Origin: CAVVKW01 sp963761705
GTDB lineage: Bacteria; Verrucomicrobiota; Verrucomicrobiia; Chthoniobacterales; JAATET01
Length of the DNA stretch: 64,000 bases
Direction of reading: 5' to 3'
Assembly (NCBI GenBank): GCA_963761705.1
Contig: CAVXHK010000001.1
Coordinates: forward strand, 1,798,001 to 1,862,000
Below, piece by piece: positions 52,102 to 61,220 of the stretch. Numbering within the stretch: the stretch's first letter is position 1; every line of letters begins with the position of its first letter. The notes beneath the pieces were generated by a model, which ran no database searches, was not told the DNA's origin, and was given only the letters and a program-made list of their open reading frames with translations. Position numbers and translations under genes: made by a program.

Positions 52102-53117
52102 CGTTCGGCGGAGGCTCGCGGCGTGACGTTCTCAATGTCGGCGAGAGCGGCCGCCGTCATGTCGATGATCATCTGCCGGAAGGAGAATTTTGGATTCCAC
52201 CCGAGGACGGTGCGCGCCTTCGTTGGATCGCCGACGAGCCGGGTTGGGTCGGCTGGGCGGACGTGTTTCTGCCCGGTGCGGACGAATTTTTTCCAATCCA
52301 AATTGAGCGAACCGAAGGCGTGCTCCAAGACGTCCGACACGGAGTTGTCGGTGCCGGAGGCGAAGACGTAATCGCCCGGCGAATCGACTTGGAGTGCCCG
52401 GTGAAAGCCAGCCACGAAGTCCCGGGCGTCGCTCCAGTCGCGGCGCCCGTCGATGTTGCCCAGCTCGAGAAAATCGCGTTTTCCGGCTCGAATCTCCGCA
52501 GCTGAGTTGCAGATTTTTTTGGTCACGAAGTTTTCACCGCGGCGCGGCGACTCGTGGTTGTAAGAAATGGCGTTGCAGGCAAACAGGCCGTGCTTCTCGC
52601 GATAGATGCGGGTCATCTGGGTGGCGAAAGCCTTGGCGCATCCGTAGGGGGTGATCGGGTTGATCGGCGTATTTTCGTCCTGCGGCGTGGCGACCGGGTC
52701 GCCGTAGATCTCACTACTGCTGGCATGCAGCAGACGCGGGATCTTCGGCAGATCGCGGAGAAGCTCGAGGAGGCGGAGAGCGGCCATCGCGGTCAGCTCG
52801 GCGGTCGTCTCCGGGATCTCGAAGCTAAGTCCGACGTGGCTCTGGCCGGCGAGGTGGTAAAATTCGTCGGGCGCGATCTGGTGCAGGAGCCGCCGCAGCG
52901 TGGTCATGTCCTGAAGATCGCAGTAGTGGAGGAACAGCGTCTCGTTGTAAATCGCCGCGTCATCGTAGAGGTGCGAGAGCCGGGAGCGGGAGAGTGTGCT
53001 GGTGCGACGGACGGCTCCGTGGACTTCGTAGCCCGCGGCGAGCAGGTGCTCGGTGAGGTAGGAGCCGTCCTGGCCCGTTATACCGGTGATAAATGCGATG
53101 GGTCGGTCGGAACTCAT
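52098..53117 (-). CDS. gmd: GDP-mannose 4,6-dehydratase
   Basis: 339 residues, full length. The NADP-binding motif is ITGITGQDGSYLTEHLL (GxxGxxG at 12-18). The catalytic SSSEIYG at 133-139 and Y158/K162 (YGCAK) form the SDR triad with Glu. NHESPRRGENFVTKKI is a diagnostic Gmd block. It makes GDP-4-keto-6-deoxymannose, the precursor of GDP-fucose, GDP-rhamnose or GDP-perosamine. No reductase or aminotransferase to finish the sugar is in the window. The start lies 16 bases after the stop of the FkbM-like gene. Confidence 0.96.
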   Translation of the reverse strand: MSSDRPIAFITGITGQDGSYLTEHLLAAGYEVHGAVRRTSTLSRSRLSHLYDDAAIYNETLFLHYCDLQDMTTLRRLLHQIAPDEFYHLAGQSHVGLSFEIPETTAELTAMAALRLLELLRDLPKIPRLLHASSSEIYGDPVATPQDENTPINPITPYGCAKAFATQMTRIYREKHGLFACNAISYNHESPRRGENFVTKKICNSAAEIRAGKRDFLELGNIDGRRDWSDARDFVAGFHRALQVDSPGDYVFASGTDNSVSDVLEHAFGSLNLDWKKFVRTGQKHVRPADPTRLVGDPTKARTVLGWNPKFSFRQMIIDMTAAALADIENVTPRASAER

Positions 53118-53133
53118 GTCAAAAATCGGCGAT

Positions 53134-53988
53134 TCAGAAGTCGACCACCGGAGGCTCCGACTTTTCAGCGATACCGCCCGTTGCCTCCATCCAGAGCCAT
53201 TCCTGCGGTGGACCGCCGCGGTGTTCGTCCATGGCTCGCTCCAGGATCTCGTCGTCCATCTCCGCCAGCTCAGGGGCCAACCGCCGGAGATCCGCTGCGT
53301 CGCGCGGTTGCTTCGGGATGATGGTGATTCGGTGCGAGTCCTGGAACTGCGCGACGATCTTGTCGCGAACGGCGGAGGGTGGCGCGTCGCCGAACCGGTG
53401 GGTCTCGATGAGGAGGTCAGCATGGGCCAGATTTGGCGCTTTTGCCCGGTCCACGAGCACGGATTCGAACCCTTCGATGTCGCACACGATCAGCGACTGC
53501 GAGTCGGCTAGATTTTCCAGATCGGCGTGGGAGCAATACCGCCGGATGTCGAGGTTGTTGACGGCGTTGAGCTCGGCGAGCTGGACCTGCCGGTGGCGGG
53601 CGATCGGGTCGACGTCGAACGAGATGACCGCGCAGTCGGGCTTTTTCCAAGCGAGGCCGACGGCGTAGAAGCCTTCAGCCGCTCCGACGTCGATGATCTT
53701 GCGATAGTCGGCGGCGATGATTTTCTCGATGGCGGGGTGCAACTCCATCTCGTAGGTGCCGAACCATTTCGGAGTGATTGGTCCCCAGATGATGCGATTG
53801 TAGTAGAGCAGGCCCCGAAAGGGACCGCTGAGAACGGTGATCGGGCCGTCGCCATAAACGCGGCGCTGACAATCGTCCTGAATAGTCTTGAAGGCTGACC
53901 GGCACTGCAGGAAAAAACGGAGGCTCTTGAGGGCGTGGAAAAGGTCGGGAGACACGGTCTCCACGAGCGTTTTGGTGGACTGCAACAT
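53134..53988 (-). CDS. FkbM-like SAM-dependent methyltransferase
   Basis: 284 residues. SAM-binding motif I is KIIDVGAAEGFYAVGLAWKK, followed by VISFDVDPIARHRQVQLAEL, and the FkbM-like core SLIVCDIEGFESVLVDRA with DLLIETHRFG. The N-terminal helical part (LFHALKSLRFFLQCRSAFKT) precedes GLLYYNRIIWGPITPKWFGT. It is the first gene of the minus-strand glycan operon and faces the O-antigen ligase gene across 148 bases. Such enzymes often O-methylate sugars. Confidence 0.78.
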   Translation of the reverse strand: MLQSTKTLVETVSPDLFHALKSLRFFLQCRSAFKTIQDDCQRRVYGDGPITVLSGPFRGLLYYNRIIWGPITPKWFGTYEMELHPAIEKIIAADYRKIIDVGAAEGFYAVGLAWKKPDCAVISFDVDPIARHRQVQLAELNAVNNLDIRRYCSHADLENLADSQSLIVCDIEGFESVLVDRAKAPNLAHADLLIETHRFGDAPPSAVRDKIVAQFQDSHRITIIPKQPRDAADLRRLAPELAEMDDEILERAMDEHRGGPPQEWLWMEATGGIAEKSEPPVVDF

Positions 53989-54136
53989 CGTGAAGTTCGG
54001 TGCGAGGGAGAAGGAGAGAGCATTTGTCGCCTCGGCGCGAGGTAAAAGCGGTTCCGCGGTCCGAGGGGGCGGGCGAGGGTTTTCGTCGCAGAAATCGCGT
54101 GTCCTGAAAGTGGGCTGTGGTAGAACCCCGGGCTCC

Positions 54137-56095
54137 ATGCGCGTTCTCGTTGTCGTCTTTACCGGTCTGGCGTTGCTCGCCGCGCAATTTGCGCACGGGG
54201 GCATCCTGGTGCCGTTTTTATTCGCGCCCTCGCTGCTGCTGGTCGGCGTGGCGCTGCTCCTCGGTGTCGGGGGGCAATTTAAAACCTCCCCGCCACCGCT
54301 TTCTCAGCTGTTGCTTGCCGGGGGATTGGCCGCCTACGTGCTTTGGCGCTGTGCGACCGCCCAGGATCAAGCGGTGGCCCGGATCGACGCCGGTCATTGG
54401 TTGCTGGGGCTCGGGGTCTGGCTGGCGATTGCGTTGGTGGCGTCGGGCCGAACGACTCCACTGTGGGTGCTGGGGACGATCCTGGGGAGCGTGGCGATCG
54501 CGGGGGGAATGGCGGCTTTTCAGATCGCGCAGAGTGACAGCTCGCCGATTCCATTTTGGTTCTCGGAGGAACTTCGGCAGATCTACGCTGGACGGTATTG
54601 GAATCGCGCGCGCGGTCCTTTCATGAACCCTAATCAACTGGCGTGGGCGGCCAACATCGGTGCGCTGCTCGCGTTGGGGATGGGTGTTTGGGGGCGGGTG
54701 AGTCTGCTTTGGCGGCTGGTCCTGCTCTATTTTGTCGTCGTGTTTGCCGGGCTGACCGTTTTTAGCGCGAGCCGGGGGGGGCTGCTGAGCCTGGCCGTCG
54801 GCGGGATCGTGTTCTGCGGGTTGAGTTTGCTGATCGTCTGGAGGTGCGGCGTTGTCCGGCGGCGGGGACTCATCTTGGGAGTGTTGTCCGGCGTTGCCGT
54901 TGTCTTGATCGGAATCGGGGTGTTGTATTCTCAAAACTGGGTGATGCAGGGGCGATTGGATTCCCTGACGGATGAAAATTTGCGATCCGATCTGGCGAAG
55001 GTGGCCATCCGCCTCTTCGAACAGAGTCCGCTGCTTGGCGCGGGACCCGGGACGTTTGTCTACGCCGCCCGGGAGTTTCGGGTGAAACGCAACGAAACCG
55101 ATCCGATTTTTGCTCACGACGATTGGGTGCAGTTCTTAGCGGAATACGGCTACGTCGGCATGGTGCTTTGGTTGGCGTTTGCGGCGGTGATTGTGGGAGG
55201 TGCGCTCCGGGCGCTGTTGGCGGTTTCGAGGGAGGCGGTGGAGAAGAGGGATCAGCCGATGAGTCTGCGCGGTGGATTGATCGCAGGATCGCTGGCGGCC
55301 TTGGCGGCTTGCCTCGTCCACGGCTTCACCGATTTCAATATCCACGTTCCCGCCAATTTCATGATTGCAGCGATGGTGATGGGCCTCCTGGTTTCCGGTC
55401 GTGGACGAGCGAGCGGGCGGGTTGGCATGATAGCGGGAAGAGCGGCTTCGACGGTGCTTGCAATCGCGATGGTGGGATTGATCGGGACCTACCTTTGGAA
55501 TTTTGCGCGGTCGGACTACTGGGGATTGCGAGCGGACAACGCGTATTTCGCCGGGCACCCGGGTGAGGCGATCAGCTTCGCGGAACGGGCTTTGGCGATC
55601 GCGCCGGACGACGGCCGGGTGAATCGAACCATCGCCCTCTCTCACTTTGGCTTCGAATCCGCCCGGCAATTTCAGGACGACTCGACGGTTTTGATCATTG
55701 ATGAGGACCCCGTCGCACCCTCGCGGGTCGGCTCGGATCCCCGGCGGACGCAGGGAGGGCGGCAGAAAGTCCGGAACGAGGCCGCGCTGTCGGCTCTCGA
55801 AGTGGCGATCCGGGCGGAGCCGCGCGAGCGCAGAAATTGGATCGATGCCGCGCGCGTCGCGGCGGATCTGGATCGCCTGAAATTGGCCCGGGAGTTTGCC
55901 CGCACGGCGATCCGGCTCGATCCATCGCACGCGACGAGTTGGAATAACTACGCTGAACTCAGCCTCGCTGAGGGGCGCGAGGCCGATGCGCTCCGGCTTT
56001 TCCAAATCGGAATGCAACTCGATGGGGCGGAGAATAGTTCGGTCGCGGTCGAGGATCTGATGGAGGAGATGGAGTTGGAGGAGGGGGCAAGGTGA
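54137..56095 (+). CDS. O-antigen ligase/polymerase with C-terminal TPR-like helices
   Basis: 652 residues. The first 450 hold about 12 helices; the central periplasmic loop contains ARGPFMNPNQLAWAANIGAL (the GPFxNPNxxA signature of O-antigen ligase/Wzy proteins) and later SPLLGAGPGTFVYAAREFRV and EYGYVGMVLWLAFAAVIVGG. The last 180 residues are helical repeats (AISFAERALAIAPDDGRVNR; HATSWNNYAELSLAEGREAD) with TPR character. This architecture is common in exosortase-type EPS loci. The stop overlaps the barrel gene by GTGA. It may polymerise or ligate the glycan. Confidence 0.88.
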   Translation: MRVLVVVFTGLALLAAQFAHGGILVPFLFAPSLLLVGVALLLGVGGQFKTSPPPLSQLLLAGGLAAYVLWRCATAQDQAVARIDAGHWLLGLGVWLAIALVASGRTTPLWVLGTILGSVAIAGGMAAFQIAQSDSSPIPFWFSEELRQIYAGRYWNRARGPFMNPNQLAWAANIGALLALGMGVWGRVSLLWRLVLLYFVVVFAGLTVFSASRGGLLSLAVGGIVFCGLSLLIVWRCGVVRRRGLILGVLSGVAVVLIGIGVLYSQNWVMQGRLDSLTDENLRSDLAKVAIRLFEQSPLLGAGPGTFVYAAREFRVKRNETDPIFAHDDWVQFLAEYGYVGMVLWLAFAAVIVGGALRALLAVSREAVEKRDQPMSLRGGLIAGSLAALAACLVHGFTDFNIHVPANFMIAAMVMGLLVSGRGRASGRVGMIAGRAASTVLAIAMVGLIGTYLWNFARSDYWGLRADNAYFAGHPGEAISFAERALAIAPDDGRVNRTIALSHFGFESARQFQDDSTVLIIDEDPVAPSRVGSDPRRTQGGRQKVRNEAALSALEVAIRAEPRERRNWIDAARVAADLDRLKLAREFARTAIRLDPSHATSWNNYAELSLAEGREADALRLFQIGMQLDGAENSSVAVEDLMEEMELEEGAR

Positions 56096-57636
56096 GTTCG
56101 CGTCCAGTCGTGGCAGCTTGCTGCCTGCTCGCGGTGTTCCACCCCGGCGGCACGACCACGGCGCTTGGGCAGACCGATCCCAACGCGGCCGTATCGCTCG
56201 CGGACGACGCGGGATCGACGCCCGAAGAGGCGTTTACCGAGACGGATCGGACGGCACCGCCGCCTCGGGAATTTCTTCCCACGGTCGCGCCGCCTCGCCC
56301 GGCGGCATCGCTGCTCAACCGTGGTGGACTGATCGAGCCACCGGTGGCCGCGCGCCCCGGGGTTCGCTCCTTACCCGCGGCGGGCACGGAGTCGGGGGTG
56401 GAGGGCGCACTGGTCGCGGAGCAGCGTGAGGTGATCGCGGTGGATGAGTTCGAGAACGAAGAGAACACCTTCGCGCCGTTCGGGGGCGATTTCTTCGGCC
56501 CGGCTCTGGATTTCCTTTCGCCGACGGATCCCAGCGGTCGCGACAGCTTCCTCATCACGTTTGGCGCGAACGTTGGCTACGACACGAACGTCGTCTTTAC
56601 GCCAGATCCCATTGCGAGCGGCACGGCGACGGCGAATCTTGGTTTCCGTTTCCTGGGTCGTCTGCCGCGGCTGGAGACCGACGTTGCCCTGAACACGGCG
56701 GTCACGATGTTCGAGAACCGGCCTGGTGGCGACCGGCAGAATTCATTTTCGCTCGTCGGCGGCGCGGTCTACACGTTCCGCCCGCGAGTCACTCTCGACC
56801 TCCTGACAACGAACACCTATTCGGCGGAACCCGACCCCGAGATCCAAGGCGGTACTTTTCAAGCGTCGAACGGCAGCTACCTCGTCAGTAACACCTCGTT
56901 CAACGTGAGCTTCCAGCTGCGCCCTCGATTCAGCCTCGTCTTCGGCTACACCTACAACTCGCTGCAATACGACGACGAAGTGATCAATGACCAGTCTGGT
57001 TTTGTGTCCCAGACCCTATCTCTTACGTCCAACTATCTGCTCAGCCCGCGCACGACCTTGCTCGGCGTGATTCGTTACAACGGAGTCTCGTACGCTCAGG
57101 ACGGGCAGGGATCGGACGGCATCATCCTTCTGGCGGGGCTAACCGAATCGTTCAGTTCACGGTTCGAGACGACGCTCCGAGCGGGTGCCGAGTTCCGACG
57201 ACTCCGGAACCCCGACACCACGATTCCCGATCTGACATCCGAGTACCTGGGGCCATTCGTCGAGGGCGAGCTGAGCTATTCCTACGCTCCCCAGTCGACG
57301 ATTCTCGGGACGCTCCGTTACGGGACCGAGCCAACCGGGGTATCGGGATTCATCATTCGGCAAACGCTGCGGATGAGTTTGTCGGACAACCACCGCTTCG
57401 GCGAGAAACTGAGCTCTCAGCTGGCGCTGAGCTACGAATCCAGCTTTTTCGATCAGCCCGGGGACGTCGCGGACTACTCTCAATCGATCTCGACGGTCTC
57501 AGCCGTGCTGCGCTACCAATTTAATCCGACCATCGCGGCGGTCGTGACGGGAAATTTTCTCATTTTTGAATCGGAGCTTCCGGATTCAAATTACGACCGC
57601 GGTTTTGTCAGTTTCGGATTCGATTTAAGTCTGTGA
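56092..57636 (+). CDS. Outer-membrane beta-barrel protein of the polysaccharide export operon
   Basis: 514 residues from a GTG at 56092 that overlaps the upstream stop. The signal peptide VAACCLLAVFHPGGTTTALG is followed by a low-complexity Pro/Ala region, then about 370 residues of alternating amphipathic strands ending in aromatic residues, for example SFLITFGANVGYDTNVVF, FSLVFGYTYNSLQYDDEVI and RGFVSFGFDLSL with the terminal Leu expected of barrels. Its size and position fit the Wzp/EpsX-type barrel found next to short OPX proteins. The barrel prediction is confident; the export role is inferred. Confidence 0.8.
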   Translation: MSSRPVVAACCLLAVFHPGGTTTALGQTDPNAAVSLADDAGSTPEEAFTETDRTAPPPREFLPTVAPPRPAASLLNRGGLIEPPVAARPGVRSLPAAGTESGVEGALVAEQREVIAVDEFENEENTFAPFGGDFFGPALDFLSPTDPSGRDSFLITFGANVGYDTNVVFTPDPIASGTATANLGFRFLGRLPRLETDVALNTAVTMFENRPGGDRQNSFSLVGGAVYTFRPRVTLDLLTTNTYSAEPDPEIQGGTFQASNGSYLVSNTSFNVSFQLRPRFSLVFGYTYNSLQYDDEVINDQSGFVSQTLSLTSNYLLSPRTTLLGVIRYNGVSYAQDGQGSDGIILLAGLTESFSSRFETTLRAGAEFRRLRNPDTTIPDLTSEYLGPFVEGELSYSYAPQSTILGTLRYGTEPTGVSGFIIRQTLRMSLSDNHRFGEKLSSQLALSYESSFFDQPGDVADYSQSISTVSAVLRYQFNPTIAAVVTGNFLIFESELPDSNYDRGFVSFGFDLSL

Positions 57637-57700
57637 TCCACGAGTGGCGGCGGGGCGTCTCCCAGGCTGGAAGTGCACGATTTCGACACCTTCCGGTTCG

Positions 57701-57729
57701 TTGACAAGCCGACCATTCCCCATTAGGTA
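57701..57729 (+). promoter_or_regulatory. Weak sigma70-like promoter candidate for the BY-kinase gene
   Basis: A perfect TTGACA (57701-57706) is followed 17 bases later by TAGGTA (57724-57729), about 15 bases from the ATG. Only the -35 box is a good match, and the expected leader would be very short, so this is a weak call. The 108-base gap itself suggests some control point between the barrel gene and the kinase gene. Confidence 0.25.
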
Positions 57730-57744
57730 ACCACTCCCTTCCAC

Positions 57745-59922
57745 ATGACCTCGAAGCAAGAAACCCCAGAAAATTCGCAGCTTCACCTCTTCGATTTCCT
57801 CCGCATCTTATCGATTCGCTGGCCGATCATTGTGGTCATCTTTCTTTTGGTTGTGATCACGACGGTGACGATTACCTTGCTGATGCCAAAGAAATACGAG
57901 GCCGACGCGCTGATTCAGGTGCAGGAGAACTCCGATTTCCAGATTTTCCAAAGCGGGCAGCGAGGGGGTTACAAGGACCCGACGTTCACGACCACCCAGT
58001 TCGAGATCATCAAGAGCAAAGAGATTCTCGAGCCGGTCATCGAGAAACTGGGTCTGGCCGACAAGTGGATGCGGGAATACGAGATTCGGTCTCCGGAGAT
58101 CATTTTCAGGAAGCTGCAAAGCATCATGTCGCTGCGGGAAGTGCGGAACACCGATCTCATCGAGATCTCTGCGCTGAGCCCCGACAAGGCGGAGGCAGCG
58201 GACATCGTCAACACGATTGCCGACGAGTACCAGAAGGCGCGAGTTCGCGAGCAGCAGGATTGGGTGAGTCGGTCATTGTCGACGCTCGAAAACGAAGTCG
58301 AAAAACAGCGGAGCAAGACGGAGAAATTGCGGCAGCAGGCCTCGGAAATCCGCGTGGAGTCCGGGATCAACGACCTGAACCCCGAGAGCACCGAAGGGGA
58401 GATGCAAGCTGACGAGATGGTGCTCGTTCAGGTCGAACGGGACGTGTCCACCCAACGTTTGCAGACCGCCTCGGTGCGAGCGAAATACCGGCAGCTTTCG
58501 CAGATGTCGGACGACGAGATCATGCGCAGCGTGGCGACGCTGCAGATCGAAGATTCAACGATTCTGCAGATCCTCCCGCTCTACCAGGAAGCGGCCTCGG
58601 AGGAAGCGCGGATGCTGAACGAAGGGCTGGGTGAAAACCACCCGATGGTGAAGTCGCAGCAGGCGAAGGCGGCCGTCTACTGGAGCCAGTTGACAGAGCA
58701 AATCTCGAGTTTGCGGACCGCGCTCGCGGTGAATCTGGCCATTGAGGAAGAATCGCTCGCAAATTTGGAGGAGAAGCTGACTGAGACTCGGTCGGAGCAG
58801 CAGGATTCCAAGACAAAATCGGCGCAATACTTCGAGGCCAAGACAAACTATCTTCAGGCCAAAAACGTGCTGGAGGCGGCGGAGACTCGCTTTTGGACCG
58901 AGTCGATGCAGCGGAGTATGCCGCAAAATCCCGCGATCATCTGGAGCCGCGCGGAGGTCCCGGAATTCCCTTCGCGTCCCCGGGTGGCGCTGAACATTGT
59001 GTTGGGCGTGCTCTTTGGCGCGATGCTCGGCGTCGGCGTAGCCTTCCTGATCGAATATCTGGATACCAGCGTCAAAACGATGGAGGACATTGAGCGGTAC
59101 TTTGACCTGCCGGTCCTTGCGGTCGTGCCGAAAAACACCGGGGTCCTCATGGATCTGCCCGCCGACGCGATGGACGCCGAGCCTTACCGGATCCTGCGGA
59201 CGAACATCGAGTTCAATCGCAAGAACAAGGACATGAAAGTGCTCACTCTGGTTAGCGGTGGCGCGGGTGAAGGAAAGTCCACGACGCTCACCAATCTCGC
59301 TTACACGTTCGCACAGTCTGGGCTGACAACTCTCATTGTCGACGCGGACCTCCGGCGCCCCTCGCAGCACAAGATTTTCGATATCGCCAATTCGCGGGGT
59401 CTCACGGATTACCTGTCCAAGGGAGTCGGCATCGAAGATTTGATTCAGACCACGAAAGTTGATGGGCTTTCGATCGTTACGAGTGGGAAGCTGCCTCCTG
59501 GCGCGATTGCCATGCTGAATTCGCGAAAGATGACCGATCTCATCGCGGAACTGCGCGAGAAATTTGACATGGTCCTCGTGGACGCTCCGCCCATCCTCGG
59601 GGTAAGTGATTCCTCAGTGATCGTCCGCTCGGTCGACATGACCGCGCTGGTGATTCAGCACCGGAGATTCCCACGGGCGATGCTGGCGAGGGTCAAACAT
59701 GCGGTGATCAACGCGGGCGGTAATTTGCTCGGGGCTGTTCTGAACAACGTGGACATCCGAATGGATCAATACTATCAGTATCAAACAAACTATTACGCCT
59801 ACCACGAGGATGGGAAACCATCATCTGCCACTGGCCGTCCCCCCAAGCCCGCTGCAAAAGCCAAGCGAGCTGGTCGGGAGGAGTTGCTGGCCGGTCGACC
59901 GACGAGCTCAGGAGACTACTAA
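57745..59922 (+). CDS. Polysaccharide co-polymerase/BY-kinase (Wzc-type)
   Basis: 725 residues. A Wzz domain starts DFLRILSIRWPIIVVIFLLV (first TM at about 25-45), followed by a periplasmic coiled-coil region and the PxxP-like RAEVPEFPSRPRVALNIVLG leading to a second TM at about 415-440. The cytoplasmic ATPase has Walker A VSGGAGEGKSTTLTNLAY at about 503-513, Walker A' LIVDADLRRPS and Walker B VLVDAPPILG. The C-terminus is a Tyr cluster (DQYYQYQTNYYAYHEDG), the usual autophosphorylation tail. It controls chain length and couples to the exporter. Confidence 0.95.
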   Translation: MTSKQETPENSQLHLFDFLRILSIRWPIIVVIFLLVVITTVTITLLMPKKYEADALIQVQENSDFQIFQSGQRGGYKDPTFTTTQFEIIKSKEILEPVIEKLGLADKWMREYEIRSPEIIFRKLQSIMSLREVRNTDLIEISALSPDKAEAADIVNTIADEYQKARVREQQDWVSRSLSTLENEVEKQRSKTEKLRQQASEIRVESGINDLNPESTEGEMQADEMVLVQVERDVSTQRLQTASVRAKYRQLSQMSDDEIMRSVATLQIEDSTILQILPLYQEAASEEARMLNEGLGENHPMVKSQQAKAAVYWSQLTEQISSLRTALAVNLAIEEESLANLEEKLTETRSEQQDSKTKSAQYFEAKTNYLQAKNVLEAAETRFWTESMQRSMPQNPAIIWSRAEVPEFPSRPRVALNIVLGVLFGAMLGVGVAFLIEYLDTSVKTMEDIERYFDLPVLAVVPKNTGVLMDLPADAMDAEPYRILRTNIEFNRKNKDMKVLTLVSGGAGEGKSTTLTNLAYTFAQSGLTTLIVDADLRRPSQHKIFDIANSRGLTDYLSKGVGIEDLIQTTKVDGLSIVTSGKLPPGAIAMLNSRKMTDLIAELREKFDMVLVDAPPILGVSDSSVIVRSVDMTALVIQHRRFPRAMLARVKHAVINAGGNLLGAVLNNVDIRMDQYYQYQTNYYAYHEDGKPSSATGRPPKPAAKAKRAGREELLAGRPTSSGDY

Positions 59923-59926
59923 GGTG

Positions 59927-60580
59927 ATGAATTCTTGGAATACGGTAAAGCGCTCCTGGGTAGCGTTTTCAGTCATCGCTACCGCGGGCTTGACCTTGTC
60001 GGGTTGCCAGACGTCTAAGCCGGACGCGGCGCCGCCGATGGATGTGGTCCGGGTTCAGGACGAGTCGGCGGCGAATGCAGTTTATCGAGGGATCAAACTT
60101 CGGACGGGCGATCTGGTCGAGATCCGCCTGGGTGGGGTTCCGCCGGATGAGACGGTTCAAGTGAACGGCGTTTACACGGTGGACAGCGTTGGAAATGTCA
60201 ACATGCCGCAGATTGGCTCGGTGCGGGCGTTGGGGTTGACCCAGCAGGCCTTGCAGGCCGCAATCGAAGGTCGTTACCGGCAGTCGGGTATTTACACGAC
60301 GCCGACGATCTCGGTGAGTGTCCCGCTCGAAGCGCGGTTTGTGAACGTTGGTGGTGAAGTCCGTCTGCCGCAGCGGATCCCCTACACGACGGATCTCACC
60401 GTCTTGTCGGCGGTCAACGCAGCCGGTGGCTTCACCGAGTATGCTGCGCAGAACCGACTCCGCCTGGTGCGGGGCGGAGCGGCGATGAAGATTAACATCA
60501 AAAAAATCCGTCGGAATCCCGGGCTGGACGTGGTTCTCGAGCCAGGCGATACGATCGAAGTGATGCGGAGCTTCTTCTGA
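59927..60580 (+). CDS. Short OPX-type polysaccharide export lipoprotein (Wza-like)
   Basis: 217 residues. The lipobox TAGLTLSGC puts the lipidated Cys at position 27. A Poly_export domain follows (IKLRTGDLVEIRLGGVPPDE, YTVDSVGNVNMPQIGSVRAL), then one SLBB-like segment (FVNVGGEVRLPQRIPYTTDL). It ends shortly after VLEPGDTIEVMRSFF with no long C-terminal helix, so it cannot form the helical pore of classical Wza. This is the short OPX type that works with a separate barrel, which is coded two genes upstream. GTG 59924 is an alternative start. Confidence 0.9.
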   Translation: MNSWNTVKRSWVAFSVIATAGLTLSGCQTSKPDAAPPMDVVRVQDESAANAVYRGIKLRTGDLVEIRLGGVPPDETVQVNGVYTVDSVGNVNMPQIGSVRALGLTQQALQAAIEGRYRQSGIYTTPTISVSVPLEARFVNVGGEVRLPQRIPYTTDLTVLSAVNAAGGFTEYAAQNRLRLVRGGAAMKINIKKIRRNPGLDVVLEPGDTIEVMRSFF

Positions 60581-60638
60581 TCGGCGTCCACCTTCGGGGA
60601 CAGGGTGGCGAGGGATCTCGCGATAGCAGCGCCGAGCG

Positions 60639-61208
60639 TCAGTCAGCTGTGAGCAGAGCTTTATTCTTCAAGAGGTAGCCGAGGCCGGAGTAGACGGTGA
60701 GGATGGTGGTGATGGCGATGAGGATCGGGCCGCCGTAGGCCCAGAGGGGGGTGAGGAAGGTGAGGGCGTCGCGGTTCCATTCGCCGACGGCGAGCTGGAT
60801 GAGGAAGAAGATGATGGTGGCGATCTGCCAGGCGGTTTTGTGTTTTCCGAGCTTTTCGGCGGGGAGGACGACGCCTTTGTTGCCGGCGAGGAGGCGGAGA
60901 CCGGTGATGAGAAACTCGCGGGCGATGATGACGATGACGACCCACGCTGGGATGAGGGCGAAGGGAATGAGGCAGACGAAGGCGGCGGCGGTGAGGATCT
61001 TGTCGGCGACGGGGTCCATCAATTTTCCGAAATCGGTGATGAGGTTGTGCTTCCGGGCGATGGCTCCGTCGAAGTAGTCGGTGATGCTGGCGGCGATGAA
61101 GAGGATGAGCGCCAGGGTGAGCGCTCCGGTCAAGGGAACCGTGAGGCAGATGACGAAGCCAGCCGTGATGAAGAGGCGGAGAACGGTGAGCTTGTTGGGT
61201 AAATTCAT
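60639..61208 (-). CDS. pgsA: CDP-diacylglycerol-glycerol-3-phosphate 3-phosphatidyltransferase
   Basis: 189 residues with four to five helices. The CDP-alcohol phosphotransferase motif reads DGAIARKHNLITDFGKLMDP followed by VADK, with the conserved D47, G48, A51, R52, G61, D65 and D69. The start MNLPNKLTVLRLFITAGFV is the normal PgsA N-terminus. It makes phosphatidylglycerol phosphate for membrane lipids. It follows moaE by 12 bases in the same direction. Confidence 0.95.
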   Translation of the reverse strand: MNLPNKLTVLRLFITAGFVICLTVPLTGALTLALILFIAASITDYFDGAIARKHNLITDFGKLMDPVADKILTAAAFVCLIPFALIPAWVVIVIIAREFLITGLRLLAGNKGVVLPAEKLGKHKTAWQIATIIFFLIQLAVGEWNRDALTFLTPLWAYGGPILIAITTILTVYSGLGYLLKNKALLTAD

Positions 61209-61220
61209 TCCGGGTTGGGG

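Noticed and set aside
57637..57744. Terminator in the gap before the BY-kinase gene
   Set aside because: No stem followed by a T-run was found; only a weak promoter-like sequence is present.
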